From positions 32,974-96,973 of the forward strand of contig JBJECE010000036.1 of the NCBI GenBank assembly GCA_051870755.1: DNA of 64,000 nucleotides, written 5' to 3'. Below are positions 41,301-44,632 of the stretch, in pieces (the stretch's first letter is position 1; each line of letters opens with the position of its first letter). Under the pieces are notes generated by a model. The model did no database searches. It worked only from the letters and a program-made list of their open reading frames with translations, and was not told the DNA's origin. Source of the DNA: W0P28-013 sp051870755. GTDB taxonomy: Bacteria > Bacteroidota > Bacteroidia > Bacteroidales > Paludibacteraceae. The translations under genes and the position numbers were made by a program.

Positions 41301-43176
41301 ACGAATAAGCAGCGCCTTGTTGAATCTTAAAAGTGTGCGCATCGTATTGACCACCCAAACAAATTGTATCGCGATAGGTAACATTGTGTGGTGGGCAAGT
41401 GGTGTGAAACTTTAATGTGTCGCCATAATGGCGCATACCGCCTTCGTCCAACCAAATGCGATAGGTATAACCTTTATCTCGAATCAAGTCGCCAACTTCG
41501 CCTATCAATTCTCCAGGGTTGCCGTTCAATGGGAACGACACCGCATGCCAATAGCGTTCGCCATCCATACGAATTTCGAAACCAACGGAATCGACCGTTT
41601 GCGCATATTTGTAGGCGCCATCGAGTGTGGCATGTGTCGAGTCGGGGTTTTCGCGAGGTGCAGTAAGCGTTGGCAACTCAAATGTCGCTGCATACGGTTT
41701 GTTGCTGCCAAATATCGGGAAATACTTATTCAGATTTTTCGTATCCTGAATAAACACGCTGCCATTCAAGGTGCCGGGCATAGCCGCCGCCTGCATAACC
41801 GCCGCACCGCGTCCCGTACCGTTGCTATTTGATGGTGAACAGCACCCCGACAAATAGTAGCAATTATTCGCCGACGACACATCCCTTGTATTCGTAGCAT
41901 CAGTTTTGGCGCCGCCGGAAATAGGATAAGTTACACAAGTAGCATAAGTGCGCCATGGATACTCATAATAGTTTCCGCCATAATAGTCGTCATCGCGACC
42001 AAGCATACCATCTTCAGCCGCAGTGGCAGCAGTAGGGCAACGCGCAATCAGCATTCCTGCATTGTAACAATTAGTGGCTTTCACACCCCAACCCATACCG
42101 GCCGCACAAGCATAAATATTATAATAATTATAGCCAGAACGATAAGAAGATTGTGACCAAATAGTTAGCGATTTTACATCGCCCATGTTGTAACAGTTGT
42201 TGGTAGTGCCACCCCAACCGCATATACCACCGGCATACGGAAAAGCATATTTGAATTGCGTCAAGTTATCGGGGCGGGCTGTAGCCAACACCTTGCCTTT
42301 GTTGTAACACTGATTAAACGTATTCTGTCCCGATGACAAATTCAACGGACCGGAGCCGACCAAACCGCCGGCATAGGCATAAGAATAATATTGTGCATCT
42401 TCTGAAAATGATAGCGCATGTGCATACGAGATAGCAGTAACCGACCCGCTGTTGCTCGTATAAGTAAACGTACAACTTTCAGCATAGCCGGCTGCACCAC
42501 CGGCATAAGTATAAGCAGTATTACTATTATTTGTCGTAATGGAAATACTATCGTTCGACATAACCGTGGCATAGTTGTGCGAATATTGGATAGTAGAACT
42601 TGTGGCGTAGCCAACCAAACCACCAACATAAATTTTCATACCATTGATGGCCGTTTTTACCACGCCGGCACACGAACCCATCACATGGCAATTGTCAATG
42701 GTTGTATTGGCCGCATAACCTACCAAACCACCAATATACATGGAAATAGATTGCAGAACCTCGATTTTAACACTTGTGTAAACATTTTTGATAGTTGCCC
42801 CCGACGTATAACCAAAAAGACCCAAATATGTGCCGGCCGTCATATTAACATCAAACACCGAATGGTTATCGCCATCGAACACACCACGAAAACTATTTGT
42901 AGCATCTGTACCTATCGGCGTCCACGGGTTACCATCCATATCAATGTCATTCACCATCTTGAAATAGACACCCGCATACGTTGTTCCGGTATTGACCTTA
43001 TCGGCCAAATAGGCCAAGTGCGCGCCATTCTCGATAAGATATGGACTGGCCTGCGTGCCGGCGCCTTGTGTCCAAGCGGCTGTAGTGCCGTCCCAAGGCA
43101 GTGCCGAGGTTGTTTGCGCCACCGCACATACGGTAACAAATAGTGCAATAATTCCGGTGAGTAATCTCTGTTTCAT
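17353..43176 (-). CDS. 8607-aa secreted giant repeat protein (GLUG, ~94 InlB-B-like repeats, Ig/PKD-like, T9SS)
   Basis: One uninterrupted frame of 8607 codons, near 0.9-1 MDa. Order of parts: signal peptide (MKQRLLTGIIALFVTVCAVAQ); an N-terminal region with GLUG-type motifs (GGLVGYA repeats, about residues 60-430); Cys/Trp Ig-like modules ending CDSIV (about 570-730); and about 92 tandem divergent InlB-B-type repeats (residues 733-7425) of ~73 residues. Each repeat follows Y-x-V, G-x-V-T-P, ATPxxGYxFxxWSDG, TFTAxF. Then come several PKD/Ig-like modules (7426-8395), two more InlB-B-like repeats (8396-8535) and a T9SS C-terminal domain (to HIGSEIVKVIVH). It is probably a cell-surface fibre or adhesin. 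A -7 box lies at 43253-43260 and a strong terminator at 17286-17322. Long opposite-strand frames inside it are by-products of its codon pattern. Confidence 0.92.
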   Translation of the reverse strand: MKQRLLTGIIALFVTVCAVAQTTSALPWDGTTAAWTQGAGTQASPYLIENGAHLAYLADKVNTGTTYAGVYFKMVNDIDMDGNPWTPIGTDATNSFRGVFDGDNHSVFDVNMTAGTYLGLFGYTSGATIKNVYTSVKIEVLQSISMYIGGLVGYAANTTIDNCHVMGSCAGVVKTAINGMKIYVGGLVGYATSSTIQYSHNYATVMSNDSISITTNNSNTAYTYAGGAAGYAESCTFTYTSNSGSVTAISYAHALSFSEDAQYYSYAYAGGLVGSGPLNLSSGQNTFNQCYNKGKVLATARPDNLTQFKYAFPYAGGICGWGGTTNNCYNMGDVKSLTIWSQSSYRSGYNYYNIYACAAGMGWGVKATNCYNAGMLIARCPTAATAAEDGMLGRDDDYYGGNYYEYPWRTYATCVTYPISGGAKTDATNTRDVSSANNCYYLSGCCSPSNSNGTGRGAAVMQAAAMPGTLNGSVFIQDTKNLNKYFPIFGSNKPYAATFELPTLTAPRENPDSTHATLDGAYKYAQTVDSVGFEIRMDGERYWHAVSFPLNGNPGELIGEVGDLIRDKGYTYRIWLDEGGMRHYGDTLKFHTTCPPHNVTYRDTICLGGQYDAHTFKIQQGAAYSWNETTCKGEYQNNGTFTYERNLKTTWGCDSIVRLELTVCPVYTNIEVNASIRDVDAPYIYPMPENYRWGDIPENQRTFYTSGTKTINLKTVAGCDSIVSLVLEIRPTYTVLTQPNNVRYGETKCEGGPFESGLWATIVATPKPNYHFVQWSNGATDATTQVRVVGNVTYTAIFAPDEYKVTTGVNIDTMGTVSPSGLHIIGYDSAYVVTAKPFEGYDFVGWSDGAAAGTDPVRTYMGAARDTAFNAVFKIHEYNVITSVPSATMGSVTPGGTKPYKSEFCIKAIANEGFEFAGWSNGVPRTENPYCYRVAARDTNIQALFTAKQYLVNTAAEPAGMGDVTPGGYKDYLSDFKVVATPRPGYKFIGWKDGYGTYPDRTYQVLGKDTVLRALFEPATYNILVESNSSEQGSVSGGGVATYNALFESLTATPRAGYEFDRWQDNNTDNPRSFTYLGTKDSTFTAYFRPLSYNIRTEVVSGKGEVTPADANCEYKKSVTFTATPYRGYKLKVWDTGASGSTRTYTVSEPRDTVVRVTFEPIDVNVYVTRNNSSYGTVEVVGGSAHKFDSLVTIKATPNPGYRFANWQGSSSDKTYEFRISSIGDTTFTAIFEPEDYHVTIQANNPVMGSLNYATGMYAYGTQLYITANPNPGYTIEGWEYQPGAGSSTTVGYSVKALDHDTVFQVNFKPIQYMVTTYVADGDGSVSPAAESVDYQGTLTVTATPGPGKSFKFWKIGDQVVSPDAVYTYTHTTVGNVRLDAYFADQVYRVRTATNGSSLGEVTGAGQYEYNDVAEITPVPKPGYRFDHWEDGCPDNPYMYTVQADTTLRAVFVADDFPVTVRSANSTQGSVNPNVTNEDHTFKTSMSIAAIPNTGYVFSHWTGKSGATIPALPESFTYVIEAVDTTFTAHFAPDKFYLTVLSSNPDWGTASPASGDQTFGTTITLSATPKTGYKFVDWSDGNTNSSRSYTIGAADATITANFAKADFPLIVNNDGHGTTTPSGRNEYEYQSTVNITATPATGYEFDHWQNGDTDPAVSYYVAAKDSTYKAYFKPLYFNISTSVDGGSSKGSVTKFADKQAFGTDIVITATPAEGYTFDYWEGTTEPDASFTYTVEAHDATFKAHFKPLQYHVTTEARNNLGTVTPASQSWDYGKSLSIEATANPGFKFAGWSDGYGMTNPRTYIVLARPDTSFIAVFDTLSYKISISPDNSNIGSVSGGGTYKYTTTHTLTATPKTGYHFVRWSDNNSTDNPRDFEINVPRDTVFQAIFDTTDFQVRTDVKDHIGGTVTPGGSKPYNTRFNIYAYPADGYEFYGWSNGYAVNPLPYTVAAKLDTLFVAEFKPLSYNVKTTLAAGCDASWGTTSPSTKSVSYTSSCQVTATANPGYYFVEWTDTHNDLSPRTVDLDRPADTTLYARFAPNVYEITVGSNNEAQGTATVSCDGGSTQSALCNVEYKGSFILTATPKDGYEFDHWQDNSGGATRTITSFKGLNDSTFTVYFKPKTFTIEGAVKSGKGTIDPVSQSCEFQKTVTFIAEPDPGYQIKAWPDGSTGFRYGYRVTEPRDTVIRVEFEPIIYNIGVASGGNGSASIVCSGVPSDNCEVAYESTFSITATPDAGYTFDRWSDGSTTATRNNITYLGTKDSTITAYFKPLSYTVKVVVNNGMYGEVSPVEYDVTYKTSYKFTATPYTGYTFSKWQETSSANTEWNFLMNPIPSNGTDTTIHADFAPRTFNFTVSSAGNGTTTGSGTVTYNELYSYSAIPDHGYEFAGWSDGNMSQVRTDLTWLGLKDSTVTANFKPKKCNVVIGVNDPTWGSIDPAVGVHQYDFGEVVIIQANPATGYEIAGWEKQPGTSNYFTYTVSNVDVDTLFKVNFKPKQYLITTQANGGLGTVTPSGSISAPYDSVMTITATPIAGYQFAYWIVSGSADHITTYPLTHQVKGTVTITAYFEQQKYTITAQPNSPTMGSVTGGGDYYYNAIAPLVAVANPGYKFVQWDDGDTSPLRNYTVTGPAIITAIFAEADYPLTVRSANTSQGTVTPNVMDSLCKFNSLVSLKATPLEGYDFSQWQDGEPSATRTYKVAAKDSTFIAYFKPYRYGVQTLTNSDYMGEVTPPTGTYPFDSTLLIKATAYDGYAFDKWSDGTEGISRNYTVKALDHDTVFKALFKKAFYWLQMENDGHGTTTPAAKTQYEYQSNVKIYATPAVGYEFDHWQDGNTNDTVIYTVAHKDSTYKAYFKPLLYKISTTVDGGSAKGEVTQFAANQPFGKEITITATPAIGYEFDHWNDDPSLTNSTIYYTVQAKPDTLFTAHFKPLQYKVTTCVSAGEGSVSLPTGSYDFNSEQTITAIPAAGYTFDGWDDGYGSVTRTYYVEARNDAVFCVKFRKLSFTVDVQSENTLKGTATGGKTAEFGTPLTLSTTPIDGYKFTCWTVGTDTIGTTDPFTYNVPAENVTVVAHFTEAEFTVTTAVNVPGRGKVTAGGPMKFNSDTVLTATPDTGYRFVNWSNGSDQNPLTYKVPAHNTTITANFEPIDYHVKAEANNVAMGYFTPSNDETVPFKGQVSIIAEPNYGYSFVHWDQTLSSNPIWTYIVNEARDTTLHATFAPNEHTVSVEVETNSVGMGTVSGGGSCYFNDSATVHAVPNTGYEFVRWAGSSAEADYKFKLKYDKDTVFTAIFRAKTCGVVTESDNNTYGKVTPASGSYKYDTTLVITASAEPGYKFSKWTYQPTVTSSSITYKVKNLNGDTTFRAEFVPLQYQVNAVADGGKGIVTIEGGAGLKDYNSQVKIEVTPIPGYNFKEWRKGDQVVSDREMFYYTVEIGGANLVAYFDEAEFTVTASADPAQGSVTGGGKYRYGTTVTLTASPAYGYKFKEWHDGAAETVVAGVDSRTFTLTQDTLIKAIFEERDFSLTVRSNNGVQGTVVPEETGVEHKYKSFVDITAVPNSGYAFAYWLDENGNKISTQNFSCQILGDTTFVAYFKPALIPVHMEVNDPAMGSITPGTGSYPFDSVMTITAVPKPGYKLCQWHNGSQSESLTYQVVDHDSTFTATFCKAKYWVKTEAYEGKGTVMPNSTQYEYQTDVKVYATPNDGYHLARWNTGSTADTIYYRVAATDSNFIAYFEPNLYVVATSAYESHGTVTQFADKQPFGSIAGITATPADGYTFDHWEDKYGNTVWTTATLNYTVESRDTAFVAHFKPLRYHVTITTDWSRGSVTPPSDYYPCDSILNIKATANTGYQFDGWSDGFSLPERSYRVEVKTDTIFTAKFKPLQYTVSVTTNSSVMGSAEGGGTFDYNSQITLTATEKPGYKFVKWDDGSIEQEYQYTVPAANITLMAIFEPAEYNVITGVNVDGRGTVTPGGLKTFDTPFTIEATPAEGYEFKGWSNGVSTTPYTYIVKAVNDTVIKAIFEPKSFNVSGEAEDPSMGSVTPSKQLCAYKGTCILTAVPNPGYKFKAWKDNGVSVAEREFTLEVAGDTTLTAIFEPAQYTVNAGVQEGSGTVSGSGLYTYQTTAHLVATPGTGYQFSKWSNGYSNAIYDYNVVAKDTTINAIFVPKNYTIHTAVNDGAMGRVEPEVSQCQYQGSVTVKAIPNAGYDFERWNDGTATSTAKERTYYAYDDRDTTLRAVFKPLNYTVTVTTDATRGTVSVDGGGTHAFNSEVTIHAVPKTGYHFAGWKGSSTDPNYTFTLKYPDDTTFTAIFEPNEYTVSIEVNDPSMGSITPSGGLYLYGARITMEVQPNEGYYLSGWEGLAHNSTTLGYTVVGDTAFKALLAPRQYYVGTSVDDPSHGDITPGGYKDYKSMFEITAMPKDGYVFDHWSDGDDINPKHYEVGIGGANFVAYFKLGQFQVITKVNDESMGSITPPSDYYTYGENLTIVATPKEGYRFAGWEDGNPSGSTRIYRVEKNAVVIQANFKRDKFHVHAVSDNYTMGSATPYDSLCEYQSYVELKAIAEPGYKFVRWNDGNTSPTRTYQVLAEEAFFTAYFEEDEFLVTTDVNDPNLGSVTPATRKHKFGEELWIQATPEKGYKLVQWQGGGTDNPRRYVVKALSDTLFKAEFGPADYKVTAKSDNYGMGSVEPASPARYPYLSTVTLKAIPVRGYKFDGWSDGNADPIRNYTVEAVDDTLFTAYFSKASYRVITDVNDWDMGEIDPMTGMHEYGSKISIQATANPGYQFARWNDGKTVNPRTYIVDAVGDTTFTAIFEKARFEVKGESNDLNMGNVAVTPDSYDYKYEYMSTVTLTPKAEEGYTFDHWEGGRRDPSLVYHVQAADTSFKAYFVPRADIKVTITVNDQAKGSVTPGTGMQTFGTEVTYTPTAKDGYKFDHWEDKYGNTLSTAETWKYTVKANDTTFVAVFVPKKYTVKTVSGNPSWGSTTPTSGTYDYLSDVTLTANPNTGYDFAGWNDGSTDNPRTYNVKAVEPDITFTASFKPHEYKVITGTNDPLMGNMTPQTGTYRYDSLLTLTATAQPGYRFKEWSDHGSPSNPREYRVAAVDDTIIKAMFEPDEFRVRVQSEDLNKGKVTPNGQAKYPYLSSVDMTATPEPGYYFAGWSDGETNPTRTYTVEAVLDTTFTAYFKADKFLVRTKANDNKMGSVTPATGYYEFGQPLLLTPEAKLGYEFVQWSDGLTDNPRSYIVEAVKPDTTFTAIFKASQFPLRPRVNNPDWGTISPQSDTLCTFGDNVKLIATPKEGYEFVAWQDGVNIKERTYTVAATDSTFTATFAPIAYNVFTSVANSQHGSVTPSSGKVAFGTPMTITALPAAGYDFDHWEDKYGTKLLGGKDLAYTVAAHDTAFVAHFKPLKFLVTIEAESGKGSVAPGTAQYNYGEVVEVHVTANPGYTFAAWDDGNTANPRFISVPANNDSRYLATFTPNPHTITATVNDNNMGTVSPTSTSAAFGSTTYITATAYDGYELKEWSNGALGVHNPLPFLLDKDRDTTLVAMFGPKKYTVTVEPNKPDRGVTTGTGLYEFMSPVTMEATASRGYYFKQWNDGNNVTPRTYTLNVPNNVTFTAIFEPKKYPVRTAVDDPNHGYCIGAGEWAYDSTVYVEAIERTGYKFDHWQDGLPDNPRSYKVTDTDTTFTAYFVPKEYHVTIEPNDPARGTVQPPSNNYEFGTTIHLVAAEEYGYHWSKWSNGNSNNEMDYTVKAVVDTVFTAIFEPNRRKIEINYNSDQGKVYYRTAAGELISPATGYYNFGETHEFVAVPATGYDVEKWSNKSNNAAAMQYVMTVDKDTDFTVTFVPKRYPVHIQVNNETMGSVTPAIGDYEFPYDSTISIKPEPFPGYEFYGWEGLTTIANPLLYKVTNAADTTFKALFRKQTYLITVKPDDLLHGNAFTTDRYEFESTPSFTVVENDGYEFKYWQDELGVTTTQYPLSFTVTEQKTYTAVFAAKQVEVKGVATDGLGSFDPLGMKDFGTTFTLTAIPAPGYDFDRWSTGSPDPKRNITLSSPWRPDTTFYASFKRHQYTISAKADPEGAGTFIGVGKYAYETDTAVTAIPATGYQFMGWTDGTTNARYLIHVEEDKELVARFEKIPYTITAVAYNEDTIADVNVGYFDGTGTDLFGENVLVEAIPHDGYEFVRWLDADIWRPTRTVKIQGNVELQALFRRKTMKVKLTCDGTMGKVSGGGDYKYQELVTVQADTLYGYDFDRWKEDDAAGIDGPKFSFYITHDTSFTALFKPHEFEVTTAAEEPTWGTVTGYGKYPYKTQQKVVAVAKYGYVFDHWSDNAPFGKERPYIVERDTTFTAVFKKAQFNVSLNADGIMGRTSGTGKYDYLTPVEVVAYDNYGYDFVEWQDKYGNFVSTDQVFTFYIQGDTVLNAIFKIHQFEIQLNTEDGGTRGAVSGDGFYDYGSTCTIKAEPYYGYEFDHWNDYTGGKERQIILSSDTLFTATFRKKKMSVTLKSDATMAKSVTGAGQYEYLDNVNIAAESNWGYVFVGWSDDGVNVVETSKEHTFELTQDTTLWALFRKDSMNVTLYVGGDVTRGTVEGAGRYEFSSRPTIHAVPAYGYEFDRWNDNTGGKDRIITLVRDTTFTAYFKPRDMTVSVYSEDPSRGSVTGTNTYKYGDPIMVTATPEYGYEFSGWSDGTSDNPYYFTLTCDTVLTAYFTNKNYNVTADASPDYMGTIDGIGKYPYLGDAVLTAKPNYGYDFIRWQDSYTDNPRKFKVTGDMHFTAMFERHKYKVDVAADKDFMGSVSGAGKYDFETAQSVEATANYGYDFVQWSDGVGKEQNPRTFKLTQDTLFTAQFTYHYWKVETTAADGMAHMGGVKQDTTYYQHDHEVTIEAVPNNGYEFVKWSDEVGGAKRSFIITRDTAFKAIFRPSLYQVTITSNESTWGTVKGAGYYDYLTERTIKATANYGYLFDHWEDGAALTIDSAHFKEPSRNFILKGDTAFKAIFVRDTFEISTAADKEFMGSVSGGGRYPYQTPVSLTATAEYGYEFAKWSDNYPYFTRTISVTRDSLFTAVFKPKQMQITVAAEESYMGTVEGKGWYDYLSKCTVKAVPNYGYDFVGWKEDGSTTNPRIFTLDRDTVFTAVFKHSTFAVHSEANDPLMGEVTGAGSYLYGEEVTLQANPYYGYDFVKWSDDVTGDTRKFYISRDTTINAIFAPHKFTVDAMPNNALWGKVIGGGQYEYRTPAHLEAQPNPHYHLVGWSDGYPNLYERDTVVESNISLEARFAIDTFKITVSTSNPAVSEPVKGAGEYPYGTVIEIEARSTDDSYRFVQWEDGNKENPRRVAVTEHHDYEAEYARFYRVSVQPFNQDHGYTLGSGWFAENHYDSIRAVPAAGYCFYRWLDGNTTSGCNRIDPTDSQQNPRKFAVTTDTAFVAEFVPLPKVQIRASAMSICYGDTIRLENVLHADNYTYNWLGQNIILDEDSAIVATPTDTTTYVVEVGNEALGCTVIDSIRINVVALPVASITANDTICAGDSILLRGAGGYRYLWNTGQQAAVIKVAPEVDTTFWLLAYNKFGCQGDTVYHHVHVHPLPVIQVSASDSVLCVGDSTTLRVEVLDSTDPDGYTYRWMADKRLISAGKQRELRTCPPVTTTYYCYAVNDTTGCVKVDSLLINVNKLPEVVLRSSFDPTQIFCAGDAAILTVIPTDANDPADLDYAWFRDGQPVGSNQQTLIDYPEAATNGRNDTTYTYNVVVKTKRGLCESISQGLEVTVHVCALPKPPIEAYDVDGNMLAINDTICQDKLIRLYAKQEDRALFTYRWYSQTGEDITNDDDGIDDEVWVRPANTSTYTLAVTNNLTGCVRLIARTIYTMPMPAIVIVPSGNHARSRAEVCVGDSAVVLKVLSTDSIQLDSRYTVAWYADDVLLATDTNSITVTTADAQNKAYRVEVVNKTTEHVKEACPVSTEYVVAVLQTPDPIEMHAYVGAEQLADTVRVCPGASVTLKTVAIDGMRYAWSDNFGNVYAGNEATEITVTPTRTTTYAVSITNGGGCSYTAVYTVNVNNKGLTIGGNLTMCPSGSTKVWAAGMATKYGDKFQWSDLSTKDTLTVTTAGTYHVYVTKSGVTTFAQFTVVEASLPEVEFDNVMPVCPNDSLVTIAYTITAGTPTTYSLAFNAAAKNVGFKNQDKQTLLGDKLTFPVPVGTAVEGQYSVQVTMYNALGCASVTYAVPFELKESNLITKLDYATLAVDSAGIASFEWYRNAVPVGANTFFYHEKSGALDGIYKVVLTHRNGQVTASCPTPFHETAPVNPEDTVSDDVVCNNTALAMLYVNGVEVDGFVPNVYRYTVLLPIGTAQTAVPTADAVTATLGNSYQTYATEQIDSVTVAVKVGSLCVPIGSGSVYTVRFEIDTLKSYTLTTLANDPEFGDVAGGGIYKQGTAVEVLATAVNGYEFTKWSDGLTANPRTVVVACDTVLKAIFEPYKFYYTITALPNDTNFGTVTGGGVYLADTEITLEATPKAGYELAQWSDGVYDNPRTVVVTRDFRYVAQFRLISDALTEVTTGSVVYVQHDRIFVECDSETDIFVYNSIGQLLDYKQHTTHYTVRVPVAGVYLVHIGSEIVKVIVH
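17572..17991 (-). repeat. Two distal InlB-B-like repeats before the T9SS domain
   Basis: Two units, each with GTAVEV/DTEITL, GYEF/GYEL, WSDG and NPRTVVV elements, are separated from the main array by about 2.9 kb of Ig/PKD-like modules. Their NPRTVVV segments are nearly identical, so this looks like a recent local duplication. Confidence 0.85.
20902..40980 (-). repeat. Array of about 92 tandem divergent InlB-B-type protein repeats
   Basis: By eye I count 92 consecutive units across 20079 bp (6693 residues), averaging about 73 residues and never breaking frame. The strongest constants are a GY-(K/E/D)-F pair of aromatics, a W four residues on, an (S/N/Q)DG turn, and a final (T/A)-F-x-A-x-F. 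Units differ strongly at DNA level, so the array is old and not a recent slippage product. Units from about 24555 down to about 21300 form a distinct subfamily (GAG-x-Y and YGYDF). Confidence 0.88.
31540..39468 (-). repeat. Higher-order octets within the repeat array
   Basis: Three blocks of eight units recur in the same order: about 37715-39468, 34180-35922 and 31540-33303, each close to 1.75 kb. Diagnostic positions are a W-x-YQPG-type first unit, a GDQVVS-type second, a TVRSxN third/fourth region, an NDGHGTTTP-type sixth, and a QFADKQ-type seventh unit. Confidence 0.7.
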
Positions 43177-43252
43177 AGTGTGTGTGTTTTAGGGTCAAGG
43201 GGGGTATATGCGGGCGCGCATGCAAATACTACTACGCCTAATATACCATCTG

Positions 43253-43260
43253 CAAATTTA
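43253..43260 (-). promoter_or_regulatory. -7 box of the 8607-aa gene
   Basis: TAAATTTG on the minus strand gives a leader of about 70 bases to the ATG at 43176. A TTG lies 15 bases upstream, closer than usual, beside an A-tract. In the 352-base gap 43177-43528 I see only this, the promoter/operator at 43439-43483, and A/T-rich spacer. Confidence 0.5.
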
Positions 43261-43438
43261 CGATTTTTTTTTCAACAACACACTATTAACAGCAAAAAAA
43301 TAAACCCTATTTTGAGAAAAAATCGACGAACGACCATATAATTATATTAAATAACTGAAACATAGAAAGTTAGCGCCAAGTGTTAATTTGAATTAAAATA
43401 CTAAACTATTTTGCTAAATAAACATAAAAACCGGTCGA

Positions 43439-43483
43439 TTGTTGATAACTTTTTGCGGTTATCAACAAAAAAACGTAACTTTG
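43439..43483 (+). promoter_or_regulatory. Promoter overlapped by an 11-bp inverted repeat
   Basis: TTTG (43452-43455), a 20-base spacer and TAACTTTG (43476-43483) form a good promoter for the STAS-like gene. TTGTTGATAAC (43439-43449) and GTTATCAACAA (43458-43468) form a perfect 11-bp inverted repeat whose 8-base spacer holds the -33 element. A repressor bound here would block it. Confidence 0.6.
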
Positions 43484-43528
43484 CCGATGTGCTTTTCTTT
43501 TAGACACACCAGCATTAAAGCATTTTTT

Positions 43529-43825
43529 ATGGTAACTTTTAAGTTTATTGAATTTGGTGAGAATCTTGGCACGCGTCAATTGGGTGCGCAAGTGCGCGAG
43601 CGACTAATTCCTTTGCTGCAAACCTCGGAACGCATTACACTTGATTTCACGGGAGTAAATGTAGTTTCCAACTCTTTTGCTGATGAATGTATCGCCAAAT
43701 TGTTGTTGACTATGCCTTTGGCTGAACTAAAAAGCCGCACAACTTTTTGTGGTTTGAATCCGATTGCCCAACAATGTGTGCTAACCGCATTACAACGCCG
43801 CTATGCTGTCTGCACACACGCTTAA
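43529..43825 (+). CDS. STAS-like protein (DUF4325 type)
   Basis: A 98-aa protein resembling the DUF4325 STAS-like family: an N-terminal strand FKFIEFGENLGTRQLG, a central LDFTGVNVVSNSFADECIAKL (strand-turn-helix like the anti-sigma-factor-antagonist fold), then FCGLNPIAQQCV and a short C-terminus. These proteins are often next to histidine-kinase-like ATPases and are thought to switch partners. Here no such partner is adjacent. The ATG at 43529 begins the conserved part; a longer in-frame upstream reading runs through the promoter. It is followed within 25 bases by a hairpin terminator (43849-43878). Confidence 0.72.
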   Translation: MVTFKFIEFGENLGTRQLGAQVRERLIPLLQTSERITLDFTGVNVVSNSFADECIAKLLLTMPLAELKSRTTFCGLNPIAQQCVLTALQRRYAVCTHA

Positions 43826-43848
43826 TTTGCTTGTTTATTATGCAAAAC

Positions 43849-43878
43849 AAACGCAGACTCTTGAGAGCCTGCGTTTTT
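43849..43878 (+). terminator. Terminator of the STAS-like gene
   Basis: AAACGCAG (43849-43856) pairs with CTGCGTTT (43869-43876), with an inner CTC/GAG, and five T close it. It may originally have terminated mutB as well: the displaced left copy of the mutB end lies 18 bases further on. Confidence 0.8.
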
Positions 43879-43896
43879 AATTTCGTTGAAACTATG

Positions 43897-43940
43897 TTAC
43901 TCGCCCATCAGGATTTCCATGATGGTAACGGCCGATTTCG
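43897..43940 (-). repeat. 44-bp direct repeat, left copy (displaced mutB 3' end)
   Basis: Identical over 44 bases to 45006-45049. Read leftwards it still encodes the last 14 residues of MutB (KSAVTIMEILMGE) and the TAA stop, but it is disconnected from the gene. Confidence 0.93.
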
Positions 43941-43949
43941 GTGCGAAGG

Positions 43950-44153
43950 TTAGATTTTTTGGTACAGCGACACCGGACCTTCGTGCCAGCGTTTTGTGCT
44001 CTCTTGTTCCAACTCTTTGTACATCGCAGAAGAATAGATACGACGCAGTGCTTCTATCGTGCTGATATGTTCATCTGCACACAACATATCTGCCAACCAA
44101 CTCACTTTGGCAGGCAACAACAGATAGAGATTTTTTTGAGTTATTTCGCCCAT
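43950..44153 (-). CDS. Third small protein of the DUF3990 operon
   Basis: A 67-aa acidic/helical protein. It contains STIEALRRIYSSAMYKELEQ and ends KRWHEGPVSLYQKI. Small proteins with the pattern ALxxFYxSxxYxxLExExTxxWxxSPxYLYxL frequently accompany DUF3791 and DUF3990 genes; I infer the relationship from this pattern. It starts inside the end of the DUF3990 gene (13-base overlap), indicating coupled translation. It may be an antitoxin or accessory subunit. No further motif is seen. Confidence 0.6.
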   Translation of the reverse strand: MGEITQKNLYLLLPAKVSWLADMLCADEHISTIEALRRIYSSAMYKELEQESTKRWHEGPVSLYQKI

Positions 44154-44632
44154 AGTATTTCTGTTGCATCGACAAACGTTAATGCTTTGAGAGCCGGCTC
44201 GGTATGGAACAGATATTGATCCACCAGTCTATATGTTTTCAGTTCGGCAATGAGGTTCGATTTACTCAGCACTCCGCCTTCGTACAAAGCGAAGCATGTA
44301 TAAACACGATCGTTCGCTACAGGTCCATAAACGACATCGTAGTTGTGCGTAAAATGGCGGTCTAAACGGTTATTCATCACAAAATCGAGCCACTCTTCGG
44401 ATGGTGAGTTAAAGAATGCGCAGTTGAACTGCTTGAGAGATTCCAAGTCCAATTCATATTCATTGACATAGCCTTTCAGAGCATGGAAATTTTCCATTCT
44501 CTTACGCACCCAGTCTTCTGCTTGTTTGGCGGAAGTGGTGGTATAAAATCCACTGCCGTAATCAAGTCCGCGGGTGGTTTCTCTGATTTCCGGTGTCGGA
44601 ATGCGCTCTAAACTACCGTGATAAACTCTCAT
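44141..44632 (-). CDS. DUF3990 protein, ADP-ribosyltransferase-like, putative toxin
   Basis: A 163-aa protein. Near the N-terminus MRVYHGSLERIP carries the histidine-containing first strand of ADP-ribosyltransferase-like folds. GLDYGSGFYTTTSAKQAEDW (about residues 22-41) corresponds to the G-x-GFYTT/A-W motif that marks DUF3990. EYELDLESL and NYDVVYGPVANDRVY follow. DUF3990 is, to my knowledge, placed with ADP-ribosyltransferase-like families. An H-Y-E type active site is therefore possible, with the final acidic residue not certain. The ATG at 44632 is preferred to an upstream one because the conserved strand starts there. It overlaps the upstream gene by 20 bases and the downstream one by 13. 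A toxin-antitoxin or defence role is inferred from gene organisation. Confidence 0.78.
   Translation of the reverse strand: MRVYHGSLERIPTPEIRETTRGLDYGSGFYTTTSAKQAEDWVRKRMENFHALKGYVNEYELDLESLKQFNCAFFNSPSEEWLDFVMNNRLDRHFTHNYDVVYGPVANDRVYTCFALYEGGVLSKSNLIAELKTYRLVDQYLFHTEPALKALTFVDATEILWAK

Noticed and set aside
17323..43143. Many long plus-strand reading frames (hundreds of codons) opposite the 8607-aa gene
   Set aside because: They are mirror frames of a codon-biased repeat gene: they carry no signal peptides, recognisable domains or promoters, and they break irregularly.
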